From NCBI GenBank assembly GCA_947623455.1, contig OX392532.1, forward strand, positions 30,850,792-30,914,791: a DNA stretch of 64,000 nt, given 5' to 3'. The notes beneath the pieces were generated by a model. The model saw only the letters and a program-made list of their open reading frames with translations. It was not told where the DNA came from and ran no database searches. Numbering within the stretch: position 1 is the first letter of the stretch; the number at the start of each line of letters is the position of its first letter. The stretch is from Mimachlamys varia (lineage: Eukaryota; Mollusca; Bivalvia; Pectinida; Pectinidae). This document shows, in pieces, positions 36,224-47,012 of the stretch. A program made the position numbers and the translations under genes.

Positions 36224-39200
36224 ATGGGTTCGAAACCAAGCACCCCTAGAGCCAAACAAAAAACAAGTAATTCGGCTGTAAATGTGAAGAAAGGCAAAGA
36301 TGTTGATGAAGGAGAAAAGAGCCAGAAAGTGGATTTGTCCGTCGAAAAGACAACCAGTGATGGTCCGAAAGATGTGATGATTAGCTACAGTCACCAGGAC
36401 AAGGAGGTCATGGCAAAACTCAGAGGTAACAAAACCTTACAAAACAATGAAAAGTAAAGCAAAAAATATTAGGACAGGTTTCATCAAGGAAGCCTTCCTT
36501 AATTAATAAAGTTTTTCAAATATTCTAGGGGAAATGTCCAAATCAAAACAGCGGTGGAAAATATAATCTGATATAGGAAAACAAGAAACAATGTAATGTG
36601 TGGGTTTTAAAACTGCAAATTTTTTTTAAAAACTTCAAATTTTATAAAAGCTTGATTAGTCCTCCTAACCAACAAAATAAAAAAAAAATATACGAAAAAT
36701 AAATAAGTTATCTTTAGTCATTGTATGGGGTGACCTGTTGAAGCTTGGTGTTTTTTAGGATACAATAAACAGTAATTTATACAGTCACAATTAATTAAAT
36801 GTGTTCGGGTATATTGAGGGAGTTCCAGGTAAAGGTTAATTGAGATGTTGAAGAGATGGTAAAGCTAACCATGCATTGGTATGATACCGAGTACCAGGTA
36901 ATGGTAAAAATGAGGTGAACGGATGGTAAAACTAACCATGCATTTGTATGATATCGAGTACCAGATAATGGTAAAATTGAAGTGAACAGATGGTAAAACT
37001 AACAAACATCTGGTAAAACTAAACAAGCATTGGTATGATACTGAGTACCTGGTAATGGTAAAATTGAGGTGAACAGATGGTAAAACTAACCATGCATTGG
37101 TATGATACCGAGTACCAGATAATGGTAAAATTGAAGTGAACAGATGGTAAAGCTAACCATGCATTTGTATGATATCGAGTACCAGGTAATGGTAAAATTG
37201 AGGTGAACGGATGGTAAAACTAACCATGCATTTGTATGATATTGAGTACCAGGTAATGGTAAAATTGAAGTGAACAGATGGTAAAGCTAACCATGCATTG
37301 GTATGATACTGAGTACCAGGTAATGGTAAAATTGCGGTGAATAGATGGTAAAACTAACCATACAATGGTGTATTTAGTGATTACCAGGTTAAGTTTAATT
37401 TAGATGTTGATTAAATGGTAAAGCTGACCATGCGGTAAATTAAGTTGGATAGATTTTAACGCTAACTATGCATTAGTATTATTTTAATGTGTACTTGAGA
37501 TGGGTTGTATGAAGGAAATAAAATTGCTTGAGTATAATACAGTATTAGAATTTCTCTGTCTATGTTATGAGTAGTGCTGATTTATTGTTGACAGATTGTG
37601 CATTGCATACTTTTTTTTTTCACAGAGAAGCTGGAAGAGAATGGCATTACAGTTTGGGTGGATGTTGCCGGGTTACAGGCAGGTGTAGATTTCCTCGGTA
37701 AAATTGGACAAGCTATTCTTGATGCCAAAGTAAGTTTCACATATCTTTCTATTTACAATTATATACAACATTGTATATACATGTACATTGCATCCCAGGT
37801 ACCGTAAAAACTCGTGTAATCTGCGCTATTTTTTAAGGGAAATTAAAATAAAAAAGTTGGGGGTGCGTAAATTACAATGATATAGATGTGTGTCAAGTTT
37901 TTTTTCAGTGAAAGATTGAGAAATCTGAAGGACGCCGCCATGTTGGAAAGTTGGGATTGTTTCCCTTTGTTCACAAAATGTATTTGATAGACAATTTGCA
38001 ATTATGATCATGACAGAATACCAGACTGTCTATCACTGCAACATCAGAACATCTTATTTTTTGAGATGTTGAATTGGTGTAGCTGGAGGTTTTTTCGGGC
38101 TCGGCGATTTAGTGCTGTAGGTTCGAGTTCAAGGCCCAGTCAGGGTTGAGGAGTCAAATTTCTCTTCCTTTGTGTTTCTTTGTTATTAACCTAATTATTA
38201 AGCACAATGTATAGTATGTATTGTAGTGTTGCTATCCATAGGTTAAATGTGAATTTCAGACCTGTCATAATTGCACCATGTTTAAGATAAATATTATATC
38301 ATATTGAGAAATATTTAAGAGTAAAATACTGACAAGATAACTGGTTTATTTGTCTGTGGGTTAAATCTAATTTTTCTATGATCTTTTTTTATTATATTCA
38401 AATTTATCAAATGGTTGAGAAAACTTCACAAGGTTTTTAAAATTAAACTTGACTACAATATATATTTATGAAACGGTTTTACAGTTACCTAATACATAAC
38501 CTGTCATAATAATTATCTTTATGAATAGGAGATTGAATTGTTTTTAAGTTAACACATACTCGATATCCAGGGGTATACTCACCTAAACACATGTGTGGAG
38601 GGCTTAGTTCAGTGTAACTCCTGGAAATCGTGGATGATCGAGGTGAACAAAACATAACTTCAGCCATTTTTGAACGCTTTATCTGGTATGTTCTCCTCTC
38701 ACTTTTGCAGTTATTTATATCACTGCTAAGTACATCCTCTGTGAAGTCCAAGTACTGCCAGGATGAGGTAGCGTTGGCCTATATTTCTCAGAAAACAATT
38801 TTCCCGTTTGCCATCAATACACAACAGGAGATCTACGCCTGCATTGGTACAGGAATGTAAGTATATGAAATGATCTGTGCATTTTTATATTATGAAAGCA
38901 TTCTCATGCTCGAACTCAGTTTCTCATCATGGTCTCGTTCTAGTGATTAATTAATCAAATTAAAAATTCTATGAAAATTAGATGAGCATTTGAAAGGATT
39001 CCAGAGAGACATGAAGATGATTTTGAAAATTGCATTTAGTTTTTTTCTACATGTACTTAATTTTTCATTGTGTCTTTCTATACTTTCTCTGAAACTCTTT
39101 TGATTGCATCAAATCTAAAAAGGGGCTTCGGTGGCCCAGTGGTTAAGGTGTCCTGACATTCTACCGCTAGCCCTCCCCCTGTGGGTTGCAAGTTCGAATT

Positions 39201-42200
39201 CCATGTGGGGCAGTTGCCAGGTACTGACCATAGGTCGGTGGTTTTTTGTCGCCTGAAAAGGCGACATATAGGGATCACTATGTCGGCGGTGGCGTCTGCA
39301 CCAACAGTTTCCGTGCGATAACTTGAATTTCCTTGGGCCAATCAAACTCAAACTTCATACAGTGCTTCCTTACCAAAAGTGCTCGCTTGGGATTGCTTTT
39401 CAGGGTCAAAGGTCAAGGTCACTGTTGCTATAAATAGAAAATCGGTTTCCGTGCGATAACTTGAGTTTCCTTGGGCCAATCAAACTCAAAATCCATACAG
39501 TGCTTCCTTACCAAAAGTGCTCGCATGGGATTGCTTTTCAGGGTCAAAAGTCAAAGGTCAAGGTCACTGTTGCTATAAATAGAAAATCTGTTTCTATGCG
39601 ATTACTTCAGTTTCCTTGGGCCAATCAAACTCAAACTTCATACAGTGCTTCCTTACCAAAAGTGCTCGATTGGGATTGCTTTTCAGGGTCAAAGGTCAAG
39701 GTCACTGTTTCTATTCCACTTGGAACTGATACAAAGCATATCCATAGAAAGCTCCTAAAAACTTATCTCCCAACTTGCTGCGCAGGCGACACATCCACTT
39801 CCATGGAGTTCTTGTTCTCCTGATACTCTGGCTTTCCTCCAAAACCTTGCAAGACCCTGGCTGTTAATAGGATGTAAAACAAAATAAACCAAACCAATAT
39901 AATCTACGGTAAACCTTCGGTCAGTTCGACCAAAATTAAATAAATATTGTCAATCCTGATCGAATTATACGAAATTATAGCCGCAGGAATAAAGAGGAGT
40001 TCGAACTATCCAGGTTGACATCCGAGAACTTTGACATCGGCAAAAAAAATCACGGCAAACTGTCAAATCGTTGTTCCTCAAAAATGATGGCCTATTACGA
40101 TTTATTTGTAAATCTGAAGATGAACAATGATTTATATAAGTAGGACTTAAATGTTCACTTTCATATTAGGCCTTATTATCAAGTTAATTCGCAAAAAAAA
40201 AAGAGAAAATATTTTATGCCGTAACCATCGTCAAAAGTTTATGTAAAGCGAATGTTGGATTGAAACTGCACGGATTAATACTTCGATCGAATACCTGATA
40301 GATTATTTGGTCTCGGCAGTTGTATAGGTAATATATCAATTAAGATATAAATCACGGTGACCAGGCCGCGATTATATAATCAAAATTTAACACAGTAATG
40401 CCATGATAATACACACGTACCTGTCAGCATGTGTGACACTTTATTCCGCGCTTCGATGCTAATCGGGGTCATAAAGATGTTTGATTATTTTAATTAGCGC
40501 GTGCACATGTTTATGTTTACAAGAAAGAAACATCGGGAAAATGTGGCTTGTTTATGCAAAAAATGTCCGAAAAAGCTGACAACAATATCGCACATCATGA
40601 GTACTACGCGTTATACTGTTGTTTAACATCGATGGTGTGAAAATAGATCAGTTTACACAAGTTTTGAGAGGCTGTAAATTGCATCGCCGAGAGCAATCCA
40701 TTACGTAAGTTCAGTACACAGGCTTAATCAAATTCTGTGTGTTCGAACTATCCAAAACCTGTGTAAGCAAGGTTCGAACTTTTAGGAGTCAAAAAATTAT
40801 TTTTTTTTATTACTGAAAGGCTGTGTTCGAACTATACGCCGATTCGAACTAACCGAAGGTTTACCGTAATTAAAATTGATGTTCATTTTCAATCCATATG
40901 AACGGAATTTTATGAATTATATCATTAACGTGTCTGGATATCATAAGTCAATTCACACAAAACCAATAGAAAATTACATCAATAGTAAATGTCAATCCTT
41001 TTCAGTGAAAGCTCCAAAACCTACGATTCCATCTATTACCGGTAAAACAGAGTTTATACTTACCGGTAATCATTTTTCTTCTACTGTAAAAAAATTGTTA
41101 AAAACATAATTACCTCTGTGAAATCCAAAGTCATCAATCAATTAATTGAAGGATTATATTGAATATACATTAATTCAGAGAATATTTGCATTAATTACTC
41201 AAAACAAGAAAGTTTAGTCTGCATTAAAAAAGTCTCAGTACTTCATTATATTTCTGTACTTTTGTTGTATTTCTGATCTTTTACAGGAAATTACAGCTTG
41301 CTGGCATTGAGTGGTCATTCTCTCTCGAGTCTAAAACGTTTGAGGATGATTTTGCTGAATTACTAGCAAAAATGAAAACTGAGCTAGAGATATGCAAAAC
41401 AGGTGAATTCTTTAAACCATAGATTCATTTGTATGACTTAAATTTTACACATTTTCATGAACTTAATTGCTAGCAAAAATTGTATTTATTTTACAATAAT
41501 TATGGAACAAGTAATCCAACTTCTATCAATCACTCTTGTTAGCCCAGATGTAGTTATATATAAGTGTGTGAGGGGTCTCATTGTGGGAAGAAACCGGAGA
41601 AAACCCACGTTGTTGGGTAGGTGACCCAATACCTTTTCACGTCCGGTCAGGGAATTTAACCCAGGTCTCCTTAGTGAAAGGAAAGTGTGCTATCCACTGT
41701 ACCACCCAATCAACCATCATTTAATCATTTTACATTAAAGATTATGACCTCGTAATGTACTTTAATTTGACCCATGTACATAATATTATAAAACTATATA
41801 TACCAGGTAATGTCCTTCATTTTTTATTTGCCACTTCACTTTCTGCCAACATATACCAGGTAATGCAATTTATTTCTCATGTTCCTATATATACCTATTT
41901 TCTTGAATTTTTTTTTCAGATTCCTTCAATTTATTGTCAAAATCAATATCAATGTATAAAGCGTTATTATTCCACTGGGCATTAAAGGCCCAATATATGT
42001 TACTTTCGGCAAAACTTGAAGCGAAAATCAAACCAAATTACTTTCTATATTTATAAATTCAGTTAAGATTAACTGATATCAGCGATAGGTTGAGGGCACA
42101 CTGTACTGAATGTTTTTGCAAATTTAATTGGCTCTAAGTTTGAATTGTTTGTGTTGTGACATCACGCCAAGGACAATTACATGTTGTCATTGTATTCTGC

Positions 42201-45200
42201 CTTGGAGTCAAAATGGCAATGTTTTATGTACATTTCATTGGTGTATGAAAATCTACATTTTAGAAGAATTAATACTACGTGTTATTTTGTAATGTGATAA
42301 AAAAGATGTTACAGAGGCTCTCTTAATTGAAAAATTCTATGACTTGTTTCATGAATCCGATATGAAGTAGAAGAAGGTCATACAAGATCTTATACATAAG
42401 TATTACATTGACAATGTTGTAGATGAGAAATCGGACGTCAGTGGTAAAGGGAAACCCTCTCGTCAGACGAGTAGAAACCAGATAAAGAAAGACCCAAAGA
42501 CTCTAGAATATGCTGAAGTGTTCTGGAAAAAACACTTTTCTAAAGAGGACATGGTTGGATGGGAAAGGTTTGTATAAAGATTCATGTCAAGAATACAATA
42601 ATCCTTAATAATCGATTAAAACCCTCTGTTAAAAGATTTTTTTTATTCAGGGGAATTTTACCCTTTCACCCCCGAAATTTAATAATTTTTCCCCAGCACC
42701 ATTTTTCTCTCTATATAATCTATGTAACTTTATTTGGTTAATATCATGTATTTTGAGGTGAATTCCTTTTAATATCATGTTTTTTTAAACCAATCACATA
42801 AAATATCCAGAAAATGATGTCATTTCCATTGATTTCAGATACAACTTGTACAAAAATATAGAAAATAAAAAATACCCCCAAAAATGTTTTTTATTTGAAA
42901 TAATGTTATCTATATATATTGAAACATCTTCATATGTACATTGAATAGCTTACCGGTACTTTTAGTTATGGGGATTGGAAATGCACTAGATTGAGTGGAA
43001 AAATATATATTTCTGTTAATGTCACATTCCTGTTAATATCGTGTTTTTGTCTGACAAATGCAACATGATATAAAGAGCCGTGCACTGTATATAAAATTTT
43101 CAGAGACAATTTATCAGATTTGCAACTTAATTTTTCTTTCAGGTTCAAAAAAGTTTTTTCTAAGTATTTCCACAACGAGATTACCAACCTTTTTACGGAA
43201 AGTCAAGAACTAGATTTCCTTTGGACAAACGTGAAGGAGGAGTTGGAGCTGGTGAACGATGACCTCTCGGTGGATATGTTGTTAAAGGAAAGTCTCATTG
43301 GTAGGTACTGTGACCAGTGTTAATTGACCTTTCAGTGACATATGTAACGTCTGTAACAATATATACCTGGTACATTCCTGCAAGATCACATTGAACTCTT
43401 CCAACTTTTAAATTGGAATGATTCAAATTTGTCTTTAGGGGTAAATGAGTTGATAATGTATTTTAATAGAGGACCCCTTTTGAATTAAATAAGCTTTTGG
43501 TTGGCTAAAATATGGTATATATGTGTAATTTAAAGGCCCAATATATTATGAACTTTCGGCAAAAAATGAAGCAAAAATCAGGCATATAACTTATTACATG
43601 ACGTATAGATTTAGTTGAAGATTAACTGATATCAGCAATATTCAAGATGAATTCTTACGCGGTTACTGGTACAGCAGCAGTTGAAACACAGAATTTGTAC
43701 AAACACGTCCATTTTGAACTGTCTTCTACCTTCGGCTTGTTGTTGAAGTGGGCCTCATCTGAATTATTTTTAATTTTTAGGATTTTTTTGTCAAGAGTTT
43801 CTTGTAATTAGTTACCGCTCAGGTTTATATATTTCTTTTAAGGCTGTAGACATTACCTTCCTGAAAAAAATGTTCCAAAACATGAACTCATTGATAATTT
43901 TTGGATGAATTACTTTTGTTTTAGGTTTCACTGTGCAGTATATGTTTTTGTTTCAGATTTCACTGTGCAGTATATGGTTTTGTTTCAGATTTCACTGTGT
44001 GGTATAATTGGTTTTGTTTCAGATTTCACTGTGCAGTATATGGTTTTGTTTCAGATTTCACTGTGCGGTATAATTGGTTTTGTTTCAGATTTCACTGTGC
44101 TGTATATGGTTTTGTTTCAGATTTCACTGTGCGGTATAATTGGTTTTGTTTCAGATTTCACTGTGCAGTATATGGTTTTGTTTCAGATTTCACTGTGCGG
44201 TATATGGTTCTGTTTCAGATTTCACTGTGCGGTATATGGTTTTGTTTCAGATTTCACTGTGTGGTATATATGGTTTTGTTTCAGGTTTCACTGTGCGGTA
44301 TATGGTTTTGTTTCAGATTTCACTGTGCGGTATATGGTTTTGTTTCAGATTTCACTGTGTGGTATATGGTTTTGTTTCAGATTTCACTGTGCGGTATGGA
44401 GAGACACTGTCCCTATGGGAGAGCATTGAGGAGTTTGTCAAAGAAATGTTCGCAATACACGAGGTCTTCGGAATGGACTCCTCAGTAAGAGTACAAGCCA
44501 TTGATCATCTAGGTATATATGTTTTCAGTGTTTGTAATATGTATATATATAATAAATGCTGAGTTTTGATAAATGAAATTAACATTTGTACATCAATAAT
44601 TTTATCAATAGTTATTATCTGAGGTTTGCAAAAACTCAATTAATTAATGAAAATAACCTGGAATCGGAAATCATACAGTTAAAGTGTTTCAATTTTTCAA
44701 ATGTAACATTGAATAATTCAGGCTTTAAATACAGTTAAAACTCGTTATTTCAAACTCATAACATAAAGACTATTTCAAAGACTCAACATTCAATCTCAGT
44801 TAATTTGATCACAGTGCACTCCTTTTTATATCATGTTGCATTTGTCAAACAAAAACATGATATTAACAGAAATGTGACATTAAGAGAAACATGTTTTTTC
44901 CACTATATCTAATGCAATTTCCAATCTACATAACTAAAAGTAAGCTTTATAATGTACATATAAAGATGTTTCAATATATAGATAACATTATTTCAATTAA
45001 AAATCATTTTTGGGGTTATCTTTTATTTTCTATGCAACATTTTGTACAAGTTGTAGCAGAAATCAATGGAAATGACATCATTTTCTTGATATTTGATGTA
45101 ATTGTTTAAAAAAAACATGATATTAAGAGGAATTCACCTCAAAATACATGATATTAACCAAATAAAATTACATAGATTATATAGAGAGAAAAATGGTACT

Positions 45201-46739
45201 TGGGGAAAAACGTGATATAAAGAGGAATGTGATATTAACAGGGGTGATATTAAGTGGAGTCCACTGTACTAGGAATACTCAAAGTTTTCCCATGGTCCAA
45301 TCTGCTTCTCAAGATATTTTAAACAAGGATGAACTGCATGTTTGTGTTAAAAATTAATTATTTGACTTGTATACCTTTTATTTGAGGAAGGTGCTCTTGT
45401 GTTTTGTTTATTCATATCATGAAAAGAAGGATGCTGGTTTAATTTTCAACTTTCAAAGAAAATATCTGATAGCAATCTTGTCACATAGAATAGGGTATAA
45501 TCTATGTATTATACTTTGGTTTTACAGGACAGTTTCAGAGCCCTCGTGTGATCGAGTCCCTCCGCGATCTGATGTACAGCGAGGACCCTAATGTCCGAGC
45601 GGTGGCCAGTGTCTCATTGGCCAAGACGGGGAACTCTGAAAAGTCAACAATCAAACGATTGATGAAGAGTCTAAATGACAAAGATCGCCTGGTGAGAGAG
45701 GCTGGGTGTTTAGCTCTGGGTCACATCCAAGCTAAGGAGGCCGTCCCAGCTCTACTCCGCCTTTGGTATGTAGTATTTGTAGGTAGTGACACAGTTGATC
45801 CTGTCAAACTTTATAATTATATCCATCTTACATGATCATATCTGGTTGATAATATTAGCCTGCAGATCTGATCATGTAAAATTGGGGTCATTTCTGAAAA
45901 AATAATTCATTTTATAAAATTTAGTTTAAACAAAAACAAATGTTATAATATTGAAAGGTGACACTGGACTACTAAATAAGAATGTATGTTGAATCAAAAG
46001 AAGGTTGCTGTTCAATATAAAGAATGCCTGAGAGATAAAATCTCGGCCATTTTCTTTAATGTGCAGCAACCAGTAAGTGCACCCACTTTTCAATGTGATT
46101 TTCTTTTTTTTGCGGGTAAAAATTCCTTGCGGACCTGCAGCTGTTCAAGAATGCAGGCCTTGTAAGGCTTGTCTGAAAGCAGCATCAGATTACTAGGTCC
46201 AACCTTATGCAATAAAGGAACAACTTTGGTCCAACTGGTTCAACTGCTTATAATTACACAAAAAACGGACCAAGACCACTTTGTTTTGGTAGATTGACTC
46301 AGTAACTAAATAAACTAGATTAATGTGAAAATGTATTATGCATCCCTGAGAACATAGTTGAACTCTTTCATTTCAAAGGTTGGAATAGTTCATTATGAAA
46401 TTTTAGTGGTGAGTTAACTAATAGAATTAAGGGTTGAACGACATGCACTAAGTCTTATATTAAAGCAAATACTTTAAAATCTTACAAGTATTAGATATGA
46501 AAAAAAAATCAAAATTGATCAAATTCATTCGATTTGAATTGATATGATATTTTATTAAAAGTTAATGTTAAGTTTAAATCTGTAAGTGTATGACTTGCAG
46601 GAGGAACGACTTCATTTCTCACGTGCGAGAGGCTGCCCAAGCTGCTCTGGAACTGATAGGTGGCGACGAAGTGGAGCAAGCCATGCATATCACCAAGGTT
46701 CTGGCTGATGAGATTAGGCTTCTTACTCAGGAAAACTAG
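36224..46739 (+). CDS. TIR plus HEAT-repeat protein, 9 coding exons, ~495 codons with an internal TAG
   Basis: Exons: 36224-36425, 37626-37729, 38711-38856, 41287-41402, 42315-42567, 43143-43300, 44381-44512, 45528-45765 and 46601-46739. All junctions have GT-AG sites and matching phase. TAA precedes the ATG in frame, fixing the N-terminus MGSKPST, a plausible N-myristoylation signal. A TIR domain spans about 48-187: DVMISYSHQDKE, ENGITVWVD, AILDAKLFISLLS, then SKYCQDE, whose Glu (about 121) sits where NAD-cleaving TIR domains have their catalytic Glu. Residues ~190-370 are helical (FWKKHFSKEDMVGW) and unassigned. Residues ~364-480 form about three HEAT/PBS-lyase-like repeats (DPNVRAVASVSLAKTG; DRLVREAGCLALGHI; ISHVREAAQAALELIGG). 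Membrane-tethered innate signalling is an inference from domains. Codon ~208 (42368-42370) is TAG, so only the TIR part would be made unless it is read through or is an error. Confidence 0.85.
36835..37385. repeat. ~67-bp tandem array in intron 1 of the TIR-HEAT gene, about 8 copies
   Basis: Units contain ACTAACCATGCATTGGTATG, ATACCGAGTACCAGGTAATG and GTAAAATTGAAGTGAACAGA. Flanking units are more diverged than central ones. Confidence 0.88.
39121..39898 (+). mobile_element. tRNA-derived SINE interrupted by another element
   Basis: The head has A box TGGCCCAGTGGTTAAGG and B box GCAAGTTCGAATTCC, then GGTACTGACCATAGGTCGG. The tail, CTGGCTTTCCTCCAAAAC then CTGGCTGTTAATAGGATG and AAAATAAACCAAACC, only resumes near 39808. 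Between them about 550 bp is inserted. It sits in intron 3 of the TIR-HEAT gene. Confidence 0.8.
39248..39795. mobile_element. Nested insertion with ~130-bp internal tandem repeats
   Basis: The left end is GTCGCCTGAAAAGGCGACAT and the right end contains GCAGGCGACAC, giving GTCGCCTG/CAGGCGAC inverted termini. Three internal units share TTCCTTGGGCCAATCAAACT, CATACAGTGCTTCCTTACC and GGGTCAAAGGTCAAGGTCAC. A degenerate relative lies around 60290-60400 in inverse. Confidence 0.65.
39904..40868. mobile_element. ~965-bp non-autonomous DNA transposon with 25-bp terminal inverted repeats
   Basis: The left end TACGGTAAACCTTCGGT..CAGTTCGA is matched at the right by TCGAACTAACCG..AAGGTTTACCGTA. Internal copies of GTTCGAACTATCC and TTCGAACTTTTAGG continue the theme. 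TA flanks and the CGGTAAACCTTCG start resemble pogo/Tc1-type ends. No transposase frame is present. It lies within intron 3 of the TIR-HEAT gene. Confidence 0.8.
41481..41711 (-). mobile_element. tRNA-derived SINE, minus orientation, intron 4
   Basis: On the minus strand it opens with GGGTGGTACAGTGGATAGC (A-box region), has a B box degraded in GGAATTTAACCCAGG on the plus strand, and ends in an ATAATTGTAAAATAAA tail. The same family occurs at 48000-48236. Confidence 0.7.
41982..42100 (+). mobile_element. piggyBac-like MITE, 5' fragment, intron 4
   Basis: TTAAAGGCCCAATATATGTT, then TCGGCAAAACTTGAAGCG and AGATTAACTGATATCAGC. The right end is lost. Confidence 0.7.
42650..43092 (-). mobile_element. 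CAGTG-ended MITE, inverted copy filling most of intron 5
   Basis: It is the reverse of the copies at 44813-45268 and 48318-48742. Shared phrases include TTGGTTAATATCATG, GATGTCATTTCCATTGATTT and GCACTAGATTGAGTGGAAAA. The terminal phrase is GTGCACTGTATA. Intron 5 is only 575 bp, so this element makes up most of it. Confidence 0.75.
43529..43850 (+). mobile_element. piggyBac-like MITE, copy in intron 6
   Basis: TTTAAAGGCCCAATATATTA, then ACTTTCGGC, GATATCAGCAATATTC, GATGAATTCTTACGCGGTTA and GGATTTTTTTGTCAAGAG. The right terminal repeat is missing. Confidence 0.75.
43922..44398 (+). repeat. 32/34-bp tandem array multiplying the 3' splice site of TIR-HEAT exon 7
   Basis: About 15 copies of TTTTGTTTCAG|ATTTCACTGTGCGG followed by TATATGG (32 bp) or TATAATTGG/TATATATGG (34 bp). 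Every unit contains a full polypyrimidine-plus-AG acceptor and the first ~14 bases of exon 7. The last copy is the genuine junction at 44380/44381, because only there does the sequence continue into the exon. Two frames stay open through the array by composition alone. Confidence 0.93.
44813..45268 (+). mobile_element. CAGTG-ended MITE, copy in intron 7
   Basis: It starts ACAGTGCACTCCTTTTTATA and ends GTGATATTAAGTGGAGTCCA then CTGTA, giving TACAGTG.ACTCC inverted termini with TA at both ends. The interior repeats ACATGATATTAA. There is no coding frame. TA flanks suggest a Tc1/mariner-type mover. Confidence 0.78.
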
Positions 46740-46920
46740 GCCTTACAGTTCTGAGATTAGGCTTCTTACTCAGGAAAACTAGGCCTTGCAGTGTCTGAGA
46801 TTAGGCTTCTTACTCAGGAAAACTAGGCCTTACAGTTCTGAGATTAGGCTTCTAACTGAAGAAAACTAGGCTGTACAGTTCTGAGATTAGGAATCTAAAT
46901 CAGGAAAACTATAGGCCTTA
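46698..46920 (+). repeat. ~44-bp tandem array duplicating the C-terminal end and stop of TIR-HEAT
   Basis: The last codons of exon 9 (GAGATTAGGCTTCTTACTCA then GGAAAACTAG) plus GCCTTACAGTTCT are repeated about five times; the first copy is coding and later ones fall in the 3' UTR. The first three are nearly identical; the fourth and fifth are diverged (CTAACTGAAG; GAATCTAAATCAGG). Confidence 0.92.
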
Positions 46921-46966
46921 CAGCTGTACACTTCTGTGTTAAATAATATATATAAATCCAACTTAA

Positions 46967-46972
46967 AATAAA
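46967..46972 (+). terminator. Candidate polyadenylation signal of TIR-HEAT
   Basis: AATAAA lies about 230 nt after the stop codon, just beyond the 3' UTR array. Confidence 0.5.
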
Positions 46973-47012
46973 AAACTTGCATAATTTATTTGGTGGAAAA
47001 TGTATCATGTTA

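Noticed and set aside
40876..41109. A 77-codon frame in intron 3 of TIR-HEAT
   Set aside because: No splice site joins it in phase between exons 3 and 4, which already join in phase directly.
43905..44562. Three overlapping open frames of 140-174 codons rich in phenylalanine and cysteine
   Set aside because: They arise from the 32/34-bp splice-site array lacking stops; only the last 132 bases belong to a real exon.
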